NCBI RefSeq assembly: GCF_023913775.1
Contig: NZ_JAMXAX010000031.1
Span: forward strand, 1-46,082
DNA length: 46,082 bases
Direction: 5' to 3'
From: Acidovorax facilis
GTDB taxonomy: Bacteria; Pseudomonadota; Gammaproteobacteria; Burkholderiales; Burkholderiaceae_C
The notes under the pieces were generated by a model. That model was not told the origin of the DNA. It did not search any database and saw nothing but the letters and a program-made list of their open reading frames with translations. Of this stretch, positions 28,562 through 38,291 are shown piece by piece; the stretch's first letter is position 1; the number at the start of each line of letters is the position of its first letter. A program made the position numbers and the translations under genes.

Positions 28562-29693
28562 CGGCAGCCAGTTGGGGAGTGTTGCGGCGCAGGCTCTCGT
28601 GCAGCGCCGTAAAGCGCTGCTCCAGGGCCGTGATTTTTTCGGGATGGTGCTGGCGGGCATCCAGCCATTGGAGTGTTGCCGCACAAAGCGCCTGGGGTGT
28701 CGCGGCATCCTGGATCAGCTCGGGCACGACGAAGTCGCCACACAGGATGTTGGGCAAGCCCACCCAGGGCTGCAACTGCTTGCGGCGCATAAGCCACCAG
28801 CTCAATGGGTGCATGTGGTAGCCAATGACCATGGGGCGCTTGAACAGGGCCGCCTCCAGCGTGGCGGTGCCACTGGCGATCAGCGTGGTGTCGCAGGCTG
28901 CGAGCACGGCGTGGGATTGCCCGGAAACGATTTGCACCACACCGCCCAGCCCAGCGGCCTGCGCTGCCTGCACGATGCGTTCGCGCAGCGCTGGCACGGC
29001 AGGCACTATCAATTTAATAGCTGGTCGCGCTTTTCTGACAAGCGCTGCAGCCTCAAAGAAGGGTTGAGTGATGTAGGCGACCTCCGAAGAGCGGCTGCCC
29101 GGCAGAATGGCGAGCACCTCGTCCGTATCCTGCAGCCCGAGCTGGGCACGGGCCGCAGCGCGGTCCGGCACCATGGGAATCACACCCGCCAGCGGGTGCC
29201 CCACGTAGGTGGCGGCGATGCCATGCCGCGCGAGCAGTTCAGGCTCGAACGGAAAGATGCACAACACGTGATCAGCGCTGCGGCGAATCTTCTCGACGCG
29301 TTCCGCGCGCCAGGCCCAGATGGAGGGGCACACGAAATGCACCGTCTTGATGCCCGCAGCGCGCAGGTCAGCTTCCAGCCCCAGGTTGAAATCAGGGGCA
29401 TCCACACCGATGAAGACATCCGGGCTGTCCTTGAGCAACCGCTCACGCAGTTGCTTGCGAATGCCCAGCAACTCGCGCAGACGGCGCAGCACTTCCATGC
29501 TGTAGCCATGCACGGCCAACTTCTCGCTGGGCCACCAGGCATCAAAACCCCGGCGTTGCATTTGCGGGCCACCAATGCCGCAGGTCTGCAGGTCTGGCCA
29601 ATGGGCCTGCATGCCGTCGATCAACAGACCGGCCAGCAGGTCGCCCGATGTCTCGCCCGCCACCATGGCGACGCGGGGGGAAGCAGCCATCAC
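28527..29693 (-). CDS. lpxB: Lipid-A-disaccharide synthase
   Basis: A 388-residue GT19 glycosyltransferase that joins UDP-2,3-diacylglucosamine and lipid X into the lipid A disaccharide at the inner membrane. [15 protein letters not shown] is the classic N-terminus, then [34 protein letters not shown] and, near the end, [19 protein letters not shown]. The segment [15 protein letters not shown], between LPGSRSSEV and the next helix, is encoded by a degenerate copy of the dispersed element (29003-29060). It starts seven bases after lpxA. Confidence 0.97.
   Translation of the reverse strand: MMAASPRVAMVAGETSGDLLAGLLIDGMQAHWPDLQTCGIGGPQMQRRGFDAWWPSEKLAVHGYSMEVLRRLRELLGIRKQLRERLLKDSPDVFIGVDAPDFNLGLEADLRAAGIKTVHFVCPSIWAWRAERVEKIRRSADHVLCIFPFEPELLARHGIAATYVGHPLAGVIPMVPDRAAARAQLGLQDTDEVLAILPGSRSSEVAYITQPFFEAAALVRKARPAIKLIVPAVPALRERIVQAAQAAGLGGVVQIVSGQSHAVLAACDTTLIASGTATLEAALFKRPMVIGYHMHPLSWWLMRRKQLQPWVGLPNILCGDFVVPELIQDAATPQALCAATLQWLDARQHHPEKITALEQRFTALHESLRRNTPQLAADAIQKILHPAA
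29003..29060. repeat. Dispersed palindromic element, coding copy D (in lpxB)
   Basis: Plus strand shows CTATCAATTTAATAGCTGGTCGCGC, six bases, then ACAAGCGCTGCAGCC, aligning with copies A and B. It is degenerate in the core (GGTCGCGC for GCTTGCGC), which suggests an older insertion. Confidence 0.55.
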
Positions 29694-29700
29694 CCAGCCC

Positions 29701-30489
29701 TCAGCGCGCTATGCCGCGCGTGGCGTCGGCCAGGAACCGCTCCATCATCGCGGCATCCTCGCTGGCCTGCGGTGCGGACTGCACCAGCTCAGCAATGGCG
29801 GCTCGTGCAGCCTCCAGCGTGAGGCCCTGGCGGTAGATCAGCTTGTGCATCTGCTTGACAGCAGCAATGCGCTCTGGCGAGAAGCCGCGGCGGCGCAACC
29901 CCACCACGTTATAGCCCCGCACGGCCAGCGGGTTGCCATCCACCAGCATGAAGGGGGGCACGTCCTGCGACACTGCGCTGGCAAAGCCCACCATGGCATG
30001 CGCCCCGACCTTGACGAACTGGTGGATGCCGGTAAGCCCGCCCACCGTCACCCAATCGCCCAGGTGGACATGGCCTGCCAGGGTGGTGTTGTTGGCCAGC
30101 GTGGTGTGGTTGCCCACATGGCAATCATGGGCGATGTGGGTGTACGCCATGATCCAGTTGTCGTCCCCCACCGTGGTGATGCCACCGGCCTGGGGCACAC
30201 CGAGGTTCAGGGTGCAGAACTCGCGGATGGTGTTGCGGTCGCCGATGACCAGTTCGGTAGGCTCGCCCGCATATTTCTTGTCCTGCGGGATGGCGCCGAT
30301 GGAGTTGAACTGAAAGATGCGGTTGTCGGCGCCAATCGTCGTGCGCCCGTCAATGACGCAATGTGCGCCGACCGCCGTGCCCGCACCGATCGACACATGC
30401 TCACCAATAACCGCATACGGTCCCACCGTGACCGAAGGGTCCAGGCGTGCGCCGTCCGCAACAATGGCAGTGGGATGAATATTGCTCAC
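29701..30489 (-). CDS. lpxA: Acyl-ACP-UDP-N-acetylglucosamine O-acyltransferase
   Basis: A 262-residue left-handed beta-helix protein, first step of lipid A synthesis (3-O-acylation of UDP-GlcNAc). The hexapeptide repeats run from residue ~3 to ~185 ([28 protein letters not shown]). [13 protein letters not shown] has the catalytic histidine at 121, and the C-terminal helical domain ([20 protein letters not shown]) is complete. It lies 21 bp after fabZ. Confidence 0.98.
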   Translation of the reverse strand: MSNIHPTAIVADGARLDPSVTVGPYAVIGEHVSIGAGTAVGAHCVIDGRTTIGADNRIFQFNSIGAIPQDKKYAGEPTELVIGDRNTIREFCTLNLGVPQAGGITTVGDDNWIMAYTHIAHDCHVGNHTTLANNTTLAGHVHLGDWVTVGGLTGIHQFVKVGAHAMVGFASAVSQDVPPFMLVDGNPLAVRGYNVVGLRRRGFSPERIAAVKQMHKLIYRQGLTLEAARAAIAELVQSAPQASEDAAMMERFLADATRGIAR

Positions 30490-30510
30490 GATCCAACAGG
30501 CCCGGGTCGG

Positions 30511-30951
30511 TCAACCCACGCTGCGCATGGTGCACATGAGTTCGGCCTCGCAGGCCACCTCTTCGCCCACGCTGGCCACGCCCTTGAACTTCCAGATGCC
30601 GCCACGAACGCGATCGATGGTGATGCTCAGGATCAACTGGTCGCCGGGCTCCACCGGGCGCTTGAAACGCGCGCCATCAATGCCCACAAAGTAGTAGATA
30701 TTGTTCTCATCGGGCACCTTGCCCATGGCATCAAACGCCAGCAAGCCCGCAGCCTGGGCCAGCGCCTCCAGGATCAACACACCCGGCATCACGGGACGTC
30801 CGGGGAAATGCCCCATGAAATAGGGCTCATTGAACGTCACGTTCTTGATGGCCTTGATGCGGGTGTTGCTCTCAAGCTCGATCACTTTGTCCACCAGCAG
30901 GAACGGGTAGCGGTGGGGCAGTTGCTTGAGAATTGCGTGAATATCCATCAT
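30511..30951 (-). CDS. fabZ: 3-hydroxyacyl-[ACP] dehydratase FabZ
   Basis: A 146-residue hot-dog-fold dehydratase of fatty-acid elongation that competes with LpxA/LpxD for 3-hydroxyacyl-[16 protein letters not shown] and the active site [20 protein letters not shown] (His48, Glu62) are intact. The start is ATG 30951 (MMDIHAIL), with GGAAG about nine bases upstream; the next codon is also ATG. The longer frame to 31236 is a shadow of lpxD. It lies 16 bp after lpxD. Confidence 0.97.
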   Translation of the reverse strand: MMDIHAILKQLPHRYPFLLVDKVIELESNTRIKAIKNVTFNEPYFMGHFPGRPVMPGVLILEALAQAAGLLAFDAMGKVPDENNIYYFVGIDGARFKRPVEPGDQLILSITIDRVRGGIWKFKGVASVGEEVACEAELMCTMRSVG

Positions 30952-30967
30952 CGAGTTGTTCTTCCGT

Positions 30968-31951
30968 TCATGCTGCCTTGAGAGCCTGCTCAAGCGCCTT
31001 GATGCGCTCCCGCAAGCTGTGCAGTTGTTTGAGTGTTGCAGCGTTTTTTTCCCAGCGCGCATTGTCGTCGATGGGAAACATGCCCGTGTATTGCCCAGGC
31101 CGCGTGAGCGAGCGTGTGACCACGGTAGCTGCCGAGATATGCACGTTGTCGGCCAGCTCCAGATGGCCCAGCACAATCGCCCCGCCGCCCACAGTGCAGT
31201 GCGCGCCAATGGTCGCGCTGCCAGCCACCCCCACACACCCAGCCATGGCCGAGTGCTTGCCGATGTGCACGTTGTGGCCGATCTGGATCAGGTTGTCGAG
31301 CTTGACACCATCTTCGATGACCGTGTCTTGCAGCGCGCCCCGGTCGATGCAGGTGTTGGCGCCGATCTCGACGTCGTCTCCGATGCGCACGGCACCGAGC
31401 TGCTCGATCTTGACCCACTGCCCTTGTTCGGGCGCAAAGCCAAAACCATCCGCGCCGATCACCACACCGGCGTGCACGATGCAACGCGCGCCGATGGTGC
31501 AGCCTTCGCCCACGGTCACACGCGACTTGAGGATGGTCCCCGCGCCCACCTGCGCTCCACGCTCCACCACACACAGCGGCCCAATGGTCGCAGTGGGGTG
31601 CACCAGTGCCATCGGATCGACCACTGCACTGGCGTGCACGCCCGCCTGTTGCGCTGGCGCATTGCGTTGCCGCCACAATTGGGTGGCACGCGCGAAATAC
31701 ACGTAGGGGTTGTCCGCCACGATGCAGGCACCACGTGCCAGAGCGGCATCGCGCATGGCAGGCGCCACAATGACACAGGCCGCCCGGGAGGCGGCCAGTT
31801 GCTGTTGGTAGCGGGGGTTGCTCAAGAAACTGAGATCTCCCGGCCCGGCAACCTCCAGGGGCGCGATGCGGGAGATGACGACATCCCGTGTCGCACCTCC
31901 TTCCAGCGAGCCACCGAGCGCATCAACTATGTGCCCAAGAAGCAAGCTCAC
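30968..31951 (-). CDS. lpxD: UDP-3-O-acylglucosamine N-acyltransferase
   Basis: A 327-residue beta-helix acyltransferase, third step of lipid A synthesis (N-acylation of UDP-3-O-acylglucosamine). A uridine-binding N-domain precedes hexapeptide repeats ([20 protein letters not shown] onward) with GADGFGFAP and the catalytic histidine in [10 protein letters not shown]-terminal coiled-coil helix ([18 protein letters not shown]) ends the protein. It is 24 bp after skp. Confidence 0.98.
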   Translation of the reverse strand: MSLLLGHIVDALGGSLEGGATRDVVISRIAPLEVAGPGDLSFLSNPRYQQQLAASRAACVIVAPAMRDAALARGACIVADNPYVYFARATQLWRQRNAPAQQAGVHASAVVDPMALVHPTATIGPLCVVERGAQVGAGTILKSRVTVGEGCTIGARCIVHAGVVIGADGFGFAPEQGQWVKIEQLGAVRIGDDVEIGANTCIDRGALQDTVIEDGVKLDNLIQIGHNVHIGKHSAMAGCVGVAGSATIGAHCTVGGGAIVLGHLELADNVHISAATVVTRSLTRPGQYTGMFPIDDNARWEKNAATLKQLHSLRERIKALEQALKAA

Positions 31952-31975
31952 GCGCCACCTGTCCAGGGCTGTGGC

Positions 31976-32497
31976 TTACTTGCCAGCAGAGGCATTCAGC
32001 GCCTTGATCACCTTGTCGGTGATGTCATGCTTGGGGTTGATGTAGACGGCCTCCTGGAGGATCACGTCGTACTTCTCGGCTTCAGCCACTTGCTTGACGA
32101 CCTTGTTCGCACGTTCGAGCACCTGGGACAGTTCCTCGTTCTTGCGGGCGCTCAGGTCTTCCTGGAACTCGCGGCGCTTGCGCTGGAATTCACGGTCCTG
32201 GTCCACCAGCTGGCGCTGGCGGGTCGTGCGCTGGCTTTCAGCCATCGTGGGGGCTTCGCGTTCGAATTTCTCTGTGGCGGTCTTCAGGGTACTGCCCATG
32301 TCCACCAGTTCTTTCTCGCGACGGGAGAACTCCTGCTCCAGCTTGGCCTGTGCAGCCTTGGCAGTGCTGGCCTCACGGAAGATGCGGTCTGTATTGACAA
32401 AACCGGCTTTGAACGACTCTTGAGCTTGCGCAGGGGCAGCCACGGCCATGGAGCCAAGCAGCAGAGCCAAAGAGATATGGCGAGAAATGGATTTCAT
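31976..32497 (-). CDS. skp: Periplasmic chaperone Skp/OmpH
   Basis: A 173-residue chaperone that carries unfolded outer-membrane proteins to BamA. A signal peptide (1-~26, ending PAQA) precedes mature FKAGFVNTDRIFREASTAKAAQ, then two long charged helices (the tentacles of the trimer). The start codon shares one base with the bamA stop (TAATG), so the two are tightly coupled. Confidence 0.95.
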   Translation of the reverse strand: MKSISRHISLALLLGSMAVAAPAQAQESFKAGFVNTDRIFREASTAKAAQAKLEQEFSRREKELVDMGSTLKTATEKFEREAPTMAESQRTTRQRQLVDQDREFQRKRREFQEDLSARKNEELSQVLERANKVVKQVAEAEKYDVILQEAVYINPKHDITDKVIKALNASAGK

Positions 32498-34794
32498 TAG
32501 AAAGACGTTCCAATCTGGAATTGCAGTTTCTGGATTCTATCGCCGGCGAACTTGCGCACCGGTTGCGCAAAAGCCAGACGCAAAGGACCGAGCGGGGAAA
32601 TCCAGCTCAAGCCCAGGCCCACGGAAGAACGCATGTCACTGAAGGTAACTTTTTCGTTTTCTCCGTACACATTACCCACGTCAAAGAAGGTAAATACACG
32701 CAGCGTCCGGTCGTTCCCTGCACCCGGGAACGGCGCGATCAGCTCCGCGTTCAGCGTCACCTTCTTTGGCCCCCCCAAAGAGGCCCCCGTCACGTCGCGC
32801 GGACCCAGGGTACCCTGGTCAAAGCCACGCACCGAGCCCAACCCGCCCGAATAGAAATTCTTGAACACCGGGAACGGCCGGCCATTCATGCCCTTGCCGA
32901 TACCCACCTCGCCATTGAAGGCGATGGTGAAACGTTTGTTCAGCGGTACGTACTGCTGGTACTGGTAGTTGGCCCGCACATAGCGAGCATCCCCAGCCAC
33001 CGACCATTCTGAATTGAGGCGCTGATAGCGGCCGGAATTCGGTGCCAGAGCGCTGTCGCGGTCGTCCCGCGACCAACCGATCGTCAAAGGAATGGAGGTG
33101 CTGCTGTAGCCAAACTGGTCGGCATAAGCCAGGTAGGTGGCGGGAATGTTCGTCCCCGCCTTGATCTTGGTCTGCTCCAGCCCACCGCCAAAGAACACGG
33201 TATCGGTTTCACTGAACGGAACACCGAATCGCACCGACGTGCCGGTGGTCACCAACTCGTAGTTACCGCCCTGGTCTTTGTAAGGCTTGTCCGTGCGGTA
33301 GTACACGTCCAGCGTGCGAGAAATACCGTCGGGAGTGAAGTACGGATTGGTGGTGCTGAACACGAGCGTGCGGCGGTACTTGCTGGTGTTGACATCAATG
33401 CCCAGGTAGTTGCCAGAGCCAAAAATGTTCTCTTGCTTGATACCAAACGACAGCGACACCTTTTCGGCGCTGGAAAAACCCACCCCCATCTGCAGCGACC
33501 CGGTGGGTTTTTCTGCCACGTTGATCACCAGGTCCACCTGGTCTGGAGAGCCCGGCACCTCCTGGGTCTCCACATTGACCTCGGTGAAGAAGCCCAGGCG
33601 GTCCACGCGATCACGCGACAGGCGGATTTTTTCACCGTCGTACCAGGAGGCTTCGTACTGGCGGAACTCGCGGCGGATCACTTCGTCGCGTGTGCGGTTG
33701 TTGCCGCTCACATTGATGCGGCGCACATAGGCACGGCGCGAGGGCTCCGCCTGCAGAACAAAAGCAACGCGGTTGTTTTCGCGGTCAATCTCTGGCACGG
33801 CTTCTACCCGCGCGAACGCAAAGCCAAACCGGGAGAAATACTCGGAAAACGCCTTGGTCGTTTCAGTGACCTGGTCCGCGTTGTAGGGTTCGCCAGGGCG
33901 AATGGTGACCAGGGACTTGAACTCATCTTCACGGTCCAGGTAGTTGCCTTCCAGCTTCACGCCAGACACCACATAGCGCTCACCTTCGGTCACATTGACA
34001 GTGATGGAAATGTCCTGCTTGTCGGGCGAAATAGCGACCTGGGTGGAATCGACACGGAATTCGAGATAGCCGCGCTGCAGGTAGTAGGAGCGCAGGGTTT
34101 CCAGATCGGCGTTGAGCTTGGCACGTGAATAGCGGTCCGACTTGGTGTACCAGCTGAGCCAGCCACCGGTGTCCTGATCAAACAGGCCTTTGAGCGTGGA
34201 TTCGCTGAAGGCCTTGTTGCCAACAATGCGTACTTCCTTGATGCGGGCGGGATCGCCTTCGACCACGGTGAAAGTCAGGTTGACACGATTGCGCTCGATC
34301 GGGGTCACGGTCGTGACGACCTCGGCGCCATAGAGGCTCTTGTTGATGTACTGGCGCTTGAGCTCCTGCTCGGCACGGTCGGTCAGCGCCTTGTCATAGG
34401 GACGACCCTCGGTCAGACCGACATCCCGCATGGCCTTCTTCAGCGCGTCCTTGTCAAACTCGCGGGTACCGGCGAAATCCACGTCGGCCACAGTGGGGCG
34501 CTCCTCCACCACAACCACCAGCACATTGCCAGTCGCCTCCAGGCGCACGTCCTTGAACAGGCCCAGACCAAAAAGTGCGCGAATGGCAGCTGCGCCCTTC
34601 TCGTCGTTGTAGTCGTCACCAACCCGCAGTGGCATGGAGGCAAACACGGTGCCGGGCTCGACGCGCTGCAGCCCCTCGACGCGGATGTCCTGCACCTTGA
34701 AAGGCTCCAGAGCCCATGCCGCATTGGCGGCAAAAATCATGGCTGCAACGGCCGATGCGGTACGCACGCCCAGGCGATTGATGTGTTTTTTCAT
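32497..34794 (-). CDS. bamA: Outer membrane protein assembly factor BamA
   Basis: A 765-residue Omp85 protein, the core of the machine that inserts beta-barrels into the outer membrane. A signal peptide (ending NAAWA, ~29 residues) is followed by five POTRA domains to about residue 430 and a 16-strand barrel. The lid-lock motif SVRGFDQGTLGPRD lies near residue 670, and the last residue is phenylalanine (QFQIGTSF), as expected for outer-membrane targeting. Length is typical. It is 45 bp downstream of rseP, in the conserved rseP-bamA-skp order. Confidence 0.98.
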   Translation of the reverse strand: MKKHINRLGVRTASAVAAMIFAANAAWALEPFKVQDIRVEGLQRVEPGTVFASMPLRVGDDYNDEKGAAAIRALFGLGLFKDVRLEATGNVLVVVVEERPTVADVDFAGTREFDKDALKKAMRDVGLTEGRPYDKALTDRAEQELKRQYINKSLYGAEVVTTVTPIERNRVNLTFTVVEGDPARIKEVRIVGNKAFSESTLKGLFDQDTGGWLSWYTKSDRYSRAKLNADLETLRSYYLQRGYLEFRVDSTQVAISPDKQDISITVNVTEGERYVVSGVKLEGNYLDREDEFKSLVTIRPGEPYNADQVTETTKAFSEYFSRFGFAFARVEAVPEIDRENNRVAFVLQAEPSRRAYVRRINVSGNNRTRDEVIRREFRQYEASWYDGEKIRLSRDRVDRLGFFTEVNVETQEVPGSPDQVDLVINVAEKPTGSLQMGVGFSSAEKVSLSFGIKQENIFGSGNYLGIDVNTSKYRRTLVFSTTNPYFTPDGISRTLDVYYRTDKPYKDQGGNYELVTTGTSVRFGVPFSETDTVFFGGGLEQTKIKAGTNIPATYLAYADQFGYSSTSIPLTIGWSRDDRDSALAPNSGRYQRLNSEWSVAGDARYVRANYQYQQYVPLNKRFTIAFNGEVGIGKGMNGRPFPVFKNFYSGGLGSVRGFDQGTLGPRDVTGASLGGPKKVTLNAELIAPFPGAGNDRTLRVFTFFDVGNVYGENEKVTFSDMRSSVGLGLSWISPLGPLRLAFAQPVRKFAGDRIQKLQFQIGTSF

Positions 34795-34839
34795 GAATGA
34801 AGCTGGCGCCGCAGTTGCAGGGCAAGCGCGGCAAAAGTG

Positions 34840-36204
34840 TTAGCCAAAGAGCCGAGTGATATCGTTGAACAGGGCAATGGACATCATGAGAAGCAAGACC
34901 GCAACGCCTCCACGCTGCAGGCGCTCCATCCACGCGTCTGAAACCCCCCTGCCCGTGACACCCTCCCAAAGATAATACATCAGGTGCCCTCCGTCCAAGA
35001 CGGGCAGCGGCAGGAGGTTGAGCACGCCCAGGCTCACGCTGATCAGGGCGAGGAAAACGAGGTACTGCGTCAGGCCCAGGCTGGCAGAACGCCCGGCATA
35101 GTCGGCGATGGTCAAGGGCCCGCTGATGTTCTTGAGAGATGCCTCACCAATCACCATGCGGCCCATCATGCGCAGCGTCAATACCGACACATCCCAGGTC
35201 TTGACCACACCGGCCCAAGCGCCTTCCAACACGCCATATTCAACGGTCACGAAATCAGGTGGAGCGCCAACATAGGCCCCAATGCGGCCTATGGTCGCGC
35301 CCAGTTCCGGCTTGGCCTCCGGCAAAACATCCAAGGTCAGCACCTGCCCCGCGCGATCCACGCGCCAAGGCTGGGCCAGTGGCTCGCTGCCACGCACGGA
35401 CTGCCGGATCAACTCGCGCAGCTGCTGGCCATCCACCACATCGATGGCACCAATCTTGAGCACTACATCCCCTTGGCGCAATCCGGCGCGCGCAGCGGCT
35501 CCGTCAGGCATGACCTCGCCCAGCACCGGACGTGTCCATGGCCCCAGAATGCCTATTTTGCGAAACAGCTGGGCGTCTGCTTCGCGGCTGTCGATCTTCG
35601 ACATGTCCAGCACAATTTCCCGGTGTGCAGCCCCCGACTGTGGCTGCACATCCAGGCGCACGTTCACCCCCTCCAGGGCACCGCGAGTAAGCAGCCAGCG
35701 CAAATCTTCAAACGACCGCACGGGTTCCAGGTCGTCAGAACCCAATGCTGCCTGCGCGACCAGTTCACCGCCACGCAGGCCCGCGCTCTGCGCCACGGAA
35801 CCAGCCACCGGGCTGGCCAGGACCGCCTTGGGCTCCTCCACCCCGTTCCAGTTGACGATGGAATACAGCAGCACGGCCAGCAGCAGATTCGCAACAGGGC
35901 CTGCGGCCACGATGGCAGCGCGAGACCGCAGAGGTTGGGTGTTGAAGGCCAGATGCCGCTCTTCGGGGGGCACAGGCGCTTCCCGCTCGTCCAGCATGCG
36001 CACGTATCCACCCAGCGGAAACGCCCCCAGGACAAACTCCGTGGGCGAGCCCTTGGGCTGCCAGCGCAGCAACGGGTTGCCAAAGCCCACCGAGAAGCGC
36101 AGCACCTTCACTCCGCACGCCACGGCCACCCGGTAGTGGCCGTATTCGTGTACGGCAATCAGAAGGCCGAGGGCCACGATGAAGGCAACGATGGTGAGGA
36201 GCAT
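34840..36204 (-). CDS. rseP: Site-2 zinc metalloprotease RseP
   Basis: A 454-residue inner-membrane protease of regulated intramembrane proteolysis; in E. coli it cleaves RseA to release sigma-E. TM1 holds the zinc site HEYGH (residues 19-23), GAFPLGGYVRMLDERE follows, then two tandem PDZ domains (~115-190 and ~205-290), and the third metal ligand in LNLLPLPVLDGGHLMYY. Four TM segments can be seen. It is 26 bp after dxr. Confidence 0.96.
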   Translation of the reverse strand: MLLTIVAFIVALGLLIAVHEYGHYRVAVACGVKVLRFSVGFGNPLLRWQPKGSPTEFVLGAFPLGGYVRMLDEREAPVPPEERHLAFNTQPLRSRAAIVAAGPVANLLLAVLLYSIVNWNGVEEPKAVLASPVAGSVAQSAGLRGGELVAQAALGSDDLEPVRSFEDLRWLLTRGALEGVNVRLDVQPQSGAAHREIVLDMSKIDSREADAQLFRKIGILGPWTRPVLGEVMPDGAAARAGLRQGDVVLKIGAIDVVDGQQLRELIRQSVRGSEPLAQPWRVDRAGQVLTLDVLPEAKPELGATIGRIGAYVGAPPDFVTVEYGVLEGAWAGVVKTWDVSVLTLRMMGRMVIGEASLKNISGPLTIADYAGRSASLGLTQYLVFLALISVSLGVLNLLPLPVLDGGHLMYYLWEGVTGRGVSDAWMERLQRGGVAVLLLMMSIALFNDITRLFG

Positions 36205-36230
36205 GTGCGGGTCCGTGTTGCGGTGGAGAC

Positions 36231-37412
36231 TCAGGCAGCCAGGCGGTCTGCAGCTTGCTCAGCGGCATTGCGCGCTTGGCTGTCCAGGTCCAGCAACGCT
36301 TCGAGCGAATTGGGCTTGGAGGGGGAAACCGCCTCCAAAGTTGCAAGATTCACGGCATGAATATGGTCAAAACGAAGCCGTCCCGACAAGAATGCTCCCA
36401 CAGCCACCTCATTGGCAGCATTCAATACGGCCGTCGTCCCTTCGGCCGCTTTCAGCGCTTGCCAGGACAGGTGCAAACCCGGGAAGCGGTGGGCGTCAGC
36501 ATCTTCAAACGCCAGCGCGGACAGGGTCGAAAAGTCCAGTTTGCTCGCACCACTCGCAATGCGCTCCGGCCAGGCCAGGCCGCAGGCAATGGGCACGCGC
36601 ATGTCGGGCGTTCCCAATTGAGCCAGGATCGATGCATCCTTGAACTGCACCATGGAATGGATGATCTGCTGCGGATGGATCACCACCTTGATCTGGTCCG
36701 GGTGCAGATCGAACAGCCAGCGGGCCTCGATCACTTCGAGCGCCTTGTTCATCATCGTGGCCGAATCCACCGAAATCTTGCGCCCCATCGAGAAATTGGG
36801 GTGCGCACAGGCTTGGGCGGGTGTGATCTCAGCCAACGTGGACGGGTCTCGTTGCCGAAACGGCCCCCCGGAAGCCGTAAGCAAAATGCTGTCCACCCGT
36901 TGCACCCAAGTGGCAGGGTCTTCGGGCAGGCATTGAAAGATGGCGGAGTGTTCGCTATCGATGGGCAACAGCGTCGCCCGCCCCTCGCGCACCGTCTGCA
37001 TGAACAACCCACCACCAACCACCAGCGCTTCCTTGTTGGCCAGCAGCAACCTCTTGCCCGCGCGCGCAGCCGCCAGACACGGTGCGAGACCCGCAGCGCC
37101 CACAATGGCCGCCATCACCGCGTCTACTTCATCGTGTGAAGCTATCAATTCAAGAGCATCTTGCGATTGAAGGACCTGCGTTGGAAGGCTATTGGCCACC
37201 AATTTTTCAGCCAGAAGCGCCGCATGGGGCGCGCTCGCCATCACCGCGAAACGAGGACGGAACTGTGCACACTGCGCCAGCAGAAGATCGACCTGGGTGG
37301 CAGCGCTGAGCGCAAAAACTTCGAAGCGATCGGGATGACGGGCCACCACATCCAGCGTGCTGGTGCCAATGGAGCCGGTGGAACCGAGGACGGTGATTTG
37401 TTGTTTCTTCAT
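36231..37412 (-). CDS. dxr: 1-deoxy-D-xylulose 5-phosphate reductoisomerase
   Basis: A 393-residue NADPH enzyme of the MEP isoprenoid pathway (target of fosmidomycin). GSTGSIGTSTLDV is the NADPH loop; NKEALVVGG, DSEHSAIFQCL, TASGGPFR and SVDSATMMNKALEVIEA form the metal and substrate site. The start overlaps the cdsA stop by four bases (ATGA). The stretch NSLPTQVLQSQDALELIAS is encoded by DNA resembling the dispersed palindromic element (37138-37197), an unusual but harmless-looking surface region. Confidence 0.97.
   Translation of the reverse strand: MKKQQITVLGSTGSIGTSTLDVVARHPDRFEVFALSAATQVDLLLAQCAQFRPRFAVMASAPHAALLAEKLVANSLPTQVLQSQDALELIASHDEVDAVMAAIVGAAGLAPCLAAARAGKRLLLANKEALVVGGGLFMQTVREGRATLLPIDSEHSAIFQCLPEDPATWVQRVDSILLTASGGPFRQRDPSTLAEITPAQACAHPNFSMGRKISVDSATMMNKALEVIEARWLFDLHPDQIKVVIHPQQIIHSMVQFKDASILAQLGTPDMRVPIACGLAWPERIASGASKLDFSTLSALAFEDADAHRFPGLHLSWQALKAAEGTTAVLNAANEVAVGAFLSGRLRFDHIHAVNLATLEAVSPSKPNSLEALLDLDSQARNAAEQAADRLAA
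37138..37197. repeat. Dispersed palindromic element, degenerate coding copy F (in dxr)
   Basis: Plus strand reads AGCTATCAATTCAAGAGCATCTTGCG, then a central unit, then TTGGAAGGCTATTGGCC. The ends match copies A, B and D; the core has drifted, so this call is tentative. Confidence 0.4.
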
Positions 37413-38263
37413 GGAGTCGTCAGGCTCGTGAGCATCATGGCCAGGGGGAGCGTGGGCAGCAGAGCATCCACGCGGTCGAGCACACCACCGTGTCCGGGCA
37501 ACAGGCCGCTGCTGTCCTTAACACCGGCGCTGCGCTTGATGAGGGACTCCACGAGATCTCCCGACACACTCATGGCCACCATGAACAGCGCGGCAAGCAC
37601 CAGCATCCACCAGCCTTGTAGCGCCATTCGGCTGTAAAAACTGGGCACAGCCGCCTGCCAGTGCGCATCGGCCACGACCCAGACGAAGGCCATAACCACC
37701 ACGCCCGCCAAACCGCCCCACACGCCCTCCCAACTTTTGCCAGGACTGATCGAAGGGGCCAGCTTGCCTTTTGTGAAGCGCAGGCCAAAAGCACGGCCGG
37801 CGAAATAAGCAAAGATGTCTGCGACCCACACCAGGAGCAGCACCGACAACAGGAAATTGATACCCACATTGCGCGCCTGCACAACGGCGAGCCAAGCGAG
37901 CCACAGCGCCAATACCCCTGCCACCAGGCGCACTCCACCCGGAATGCGGGGCCAACCAGGCACCCCTGCCTTGAGCAGCCAGGCAGCCGCCAAGACCCAC
38001 AGGCCCCCGCCCACCACCCACAGGGCGGTCAACGGACGATCGACCCAGCCCAGGGCCCACGAACCCGCACACAGTGCGACACAAGCAGCGCCCACGGTCA
38101 GAGAGCCGGCCTGGCCAAAACCGCTCAGACGCCCCCACTCCCAAGCACCCGCAGCCATGAGCACCAACACGACCACGGTGAAGGGCACCGTAGATGGGTA
38201 AAAAAGCGCCGGCAGCAAAATGGCCAGCAGGACAAGGGCTGTGATAACGCGCTGCTTGAGCAT
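37409..38263 (-). CDS. cdsA: Phosphatidate cytidylyltransferase
   Basis: A 284-residue polytopic membrane enzyme (about eight TM segments) forming CDP-diacylglycerol, the branch point of phospholipid synthesis. The family signature near the C-terminus is complete: LIKRSAGVKDSSGLLPGHGG then VLDRVDALLPTLP. The N-terminus MLKQRVITALVLLAILLPALF is the usual first TM. It overlaps dxr by four bases and lies 27 bp after uppS. Confidence 0.97.
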   Translation of the reverse strand: MLKQRVITALVLLAILLPALFYPSTVPFTVVVLVLMAAGAWEWGRLSGFGQAGSLTVGAACVALCAGSWALGWVDRPLTALWVVGGGLWVLAAAWLLKAGVPGWPRIPGGVRLVAGVLALWLAWLAVVQARNVGINFLLSVLLLVWVADIFAYFAGRAFGLRFTKGKLAPSISPGKSWEGVWGGLAGVVVMAFVWVVADAHWQAAVPSFYSRMALQGWWMLVLAALFMVAMSVSGDLVESLIKRSAGVKDSSGLLPGHGGVLDRVDALLPTLPLAMMLTSLTTP

Positions 38264-38273
38264 GGGGCCTTTC

Positions 38274-38291
38274 AGAACCTGTTCAGGTTCT
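38274..38291. other. 18-bp near-perfect palindrome between uppS and cdsA
   Basis: AGAACCTG-TT-CAGGTTCT, 8-bp arms around two bases, touching the last base of the uppS stop codon and ending ten bases before the cdsA start. It could form a small RNA hairpin or be a repeat remnant; no T-run follows, so termination is unlikely. Confidence 0.4.
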
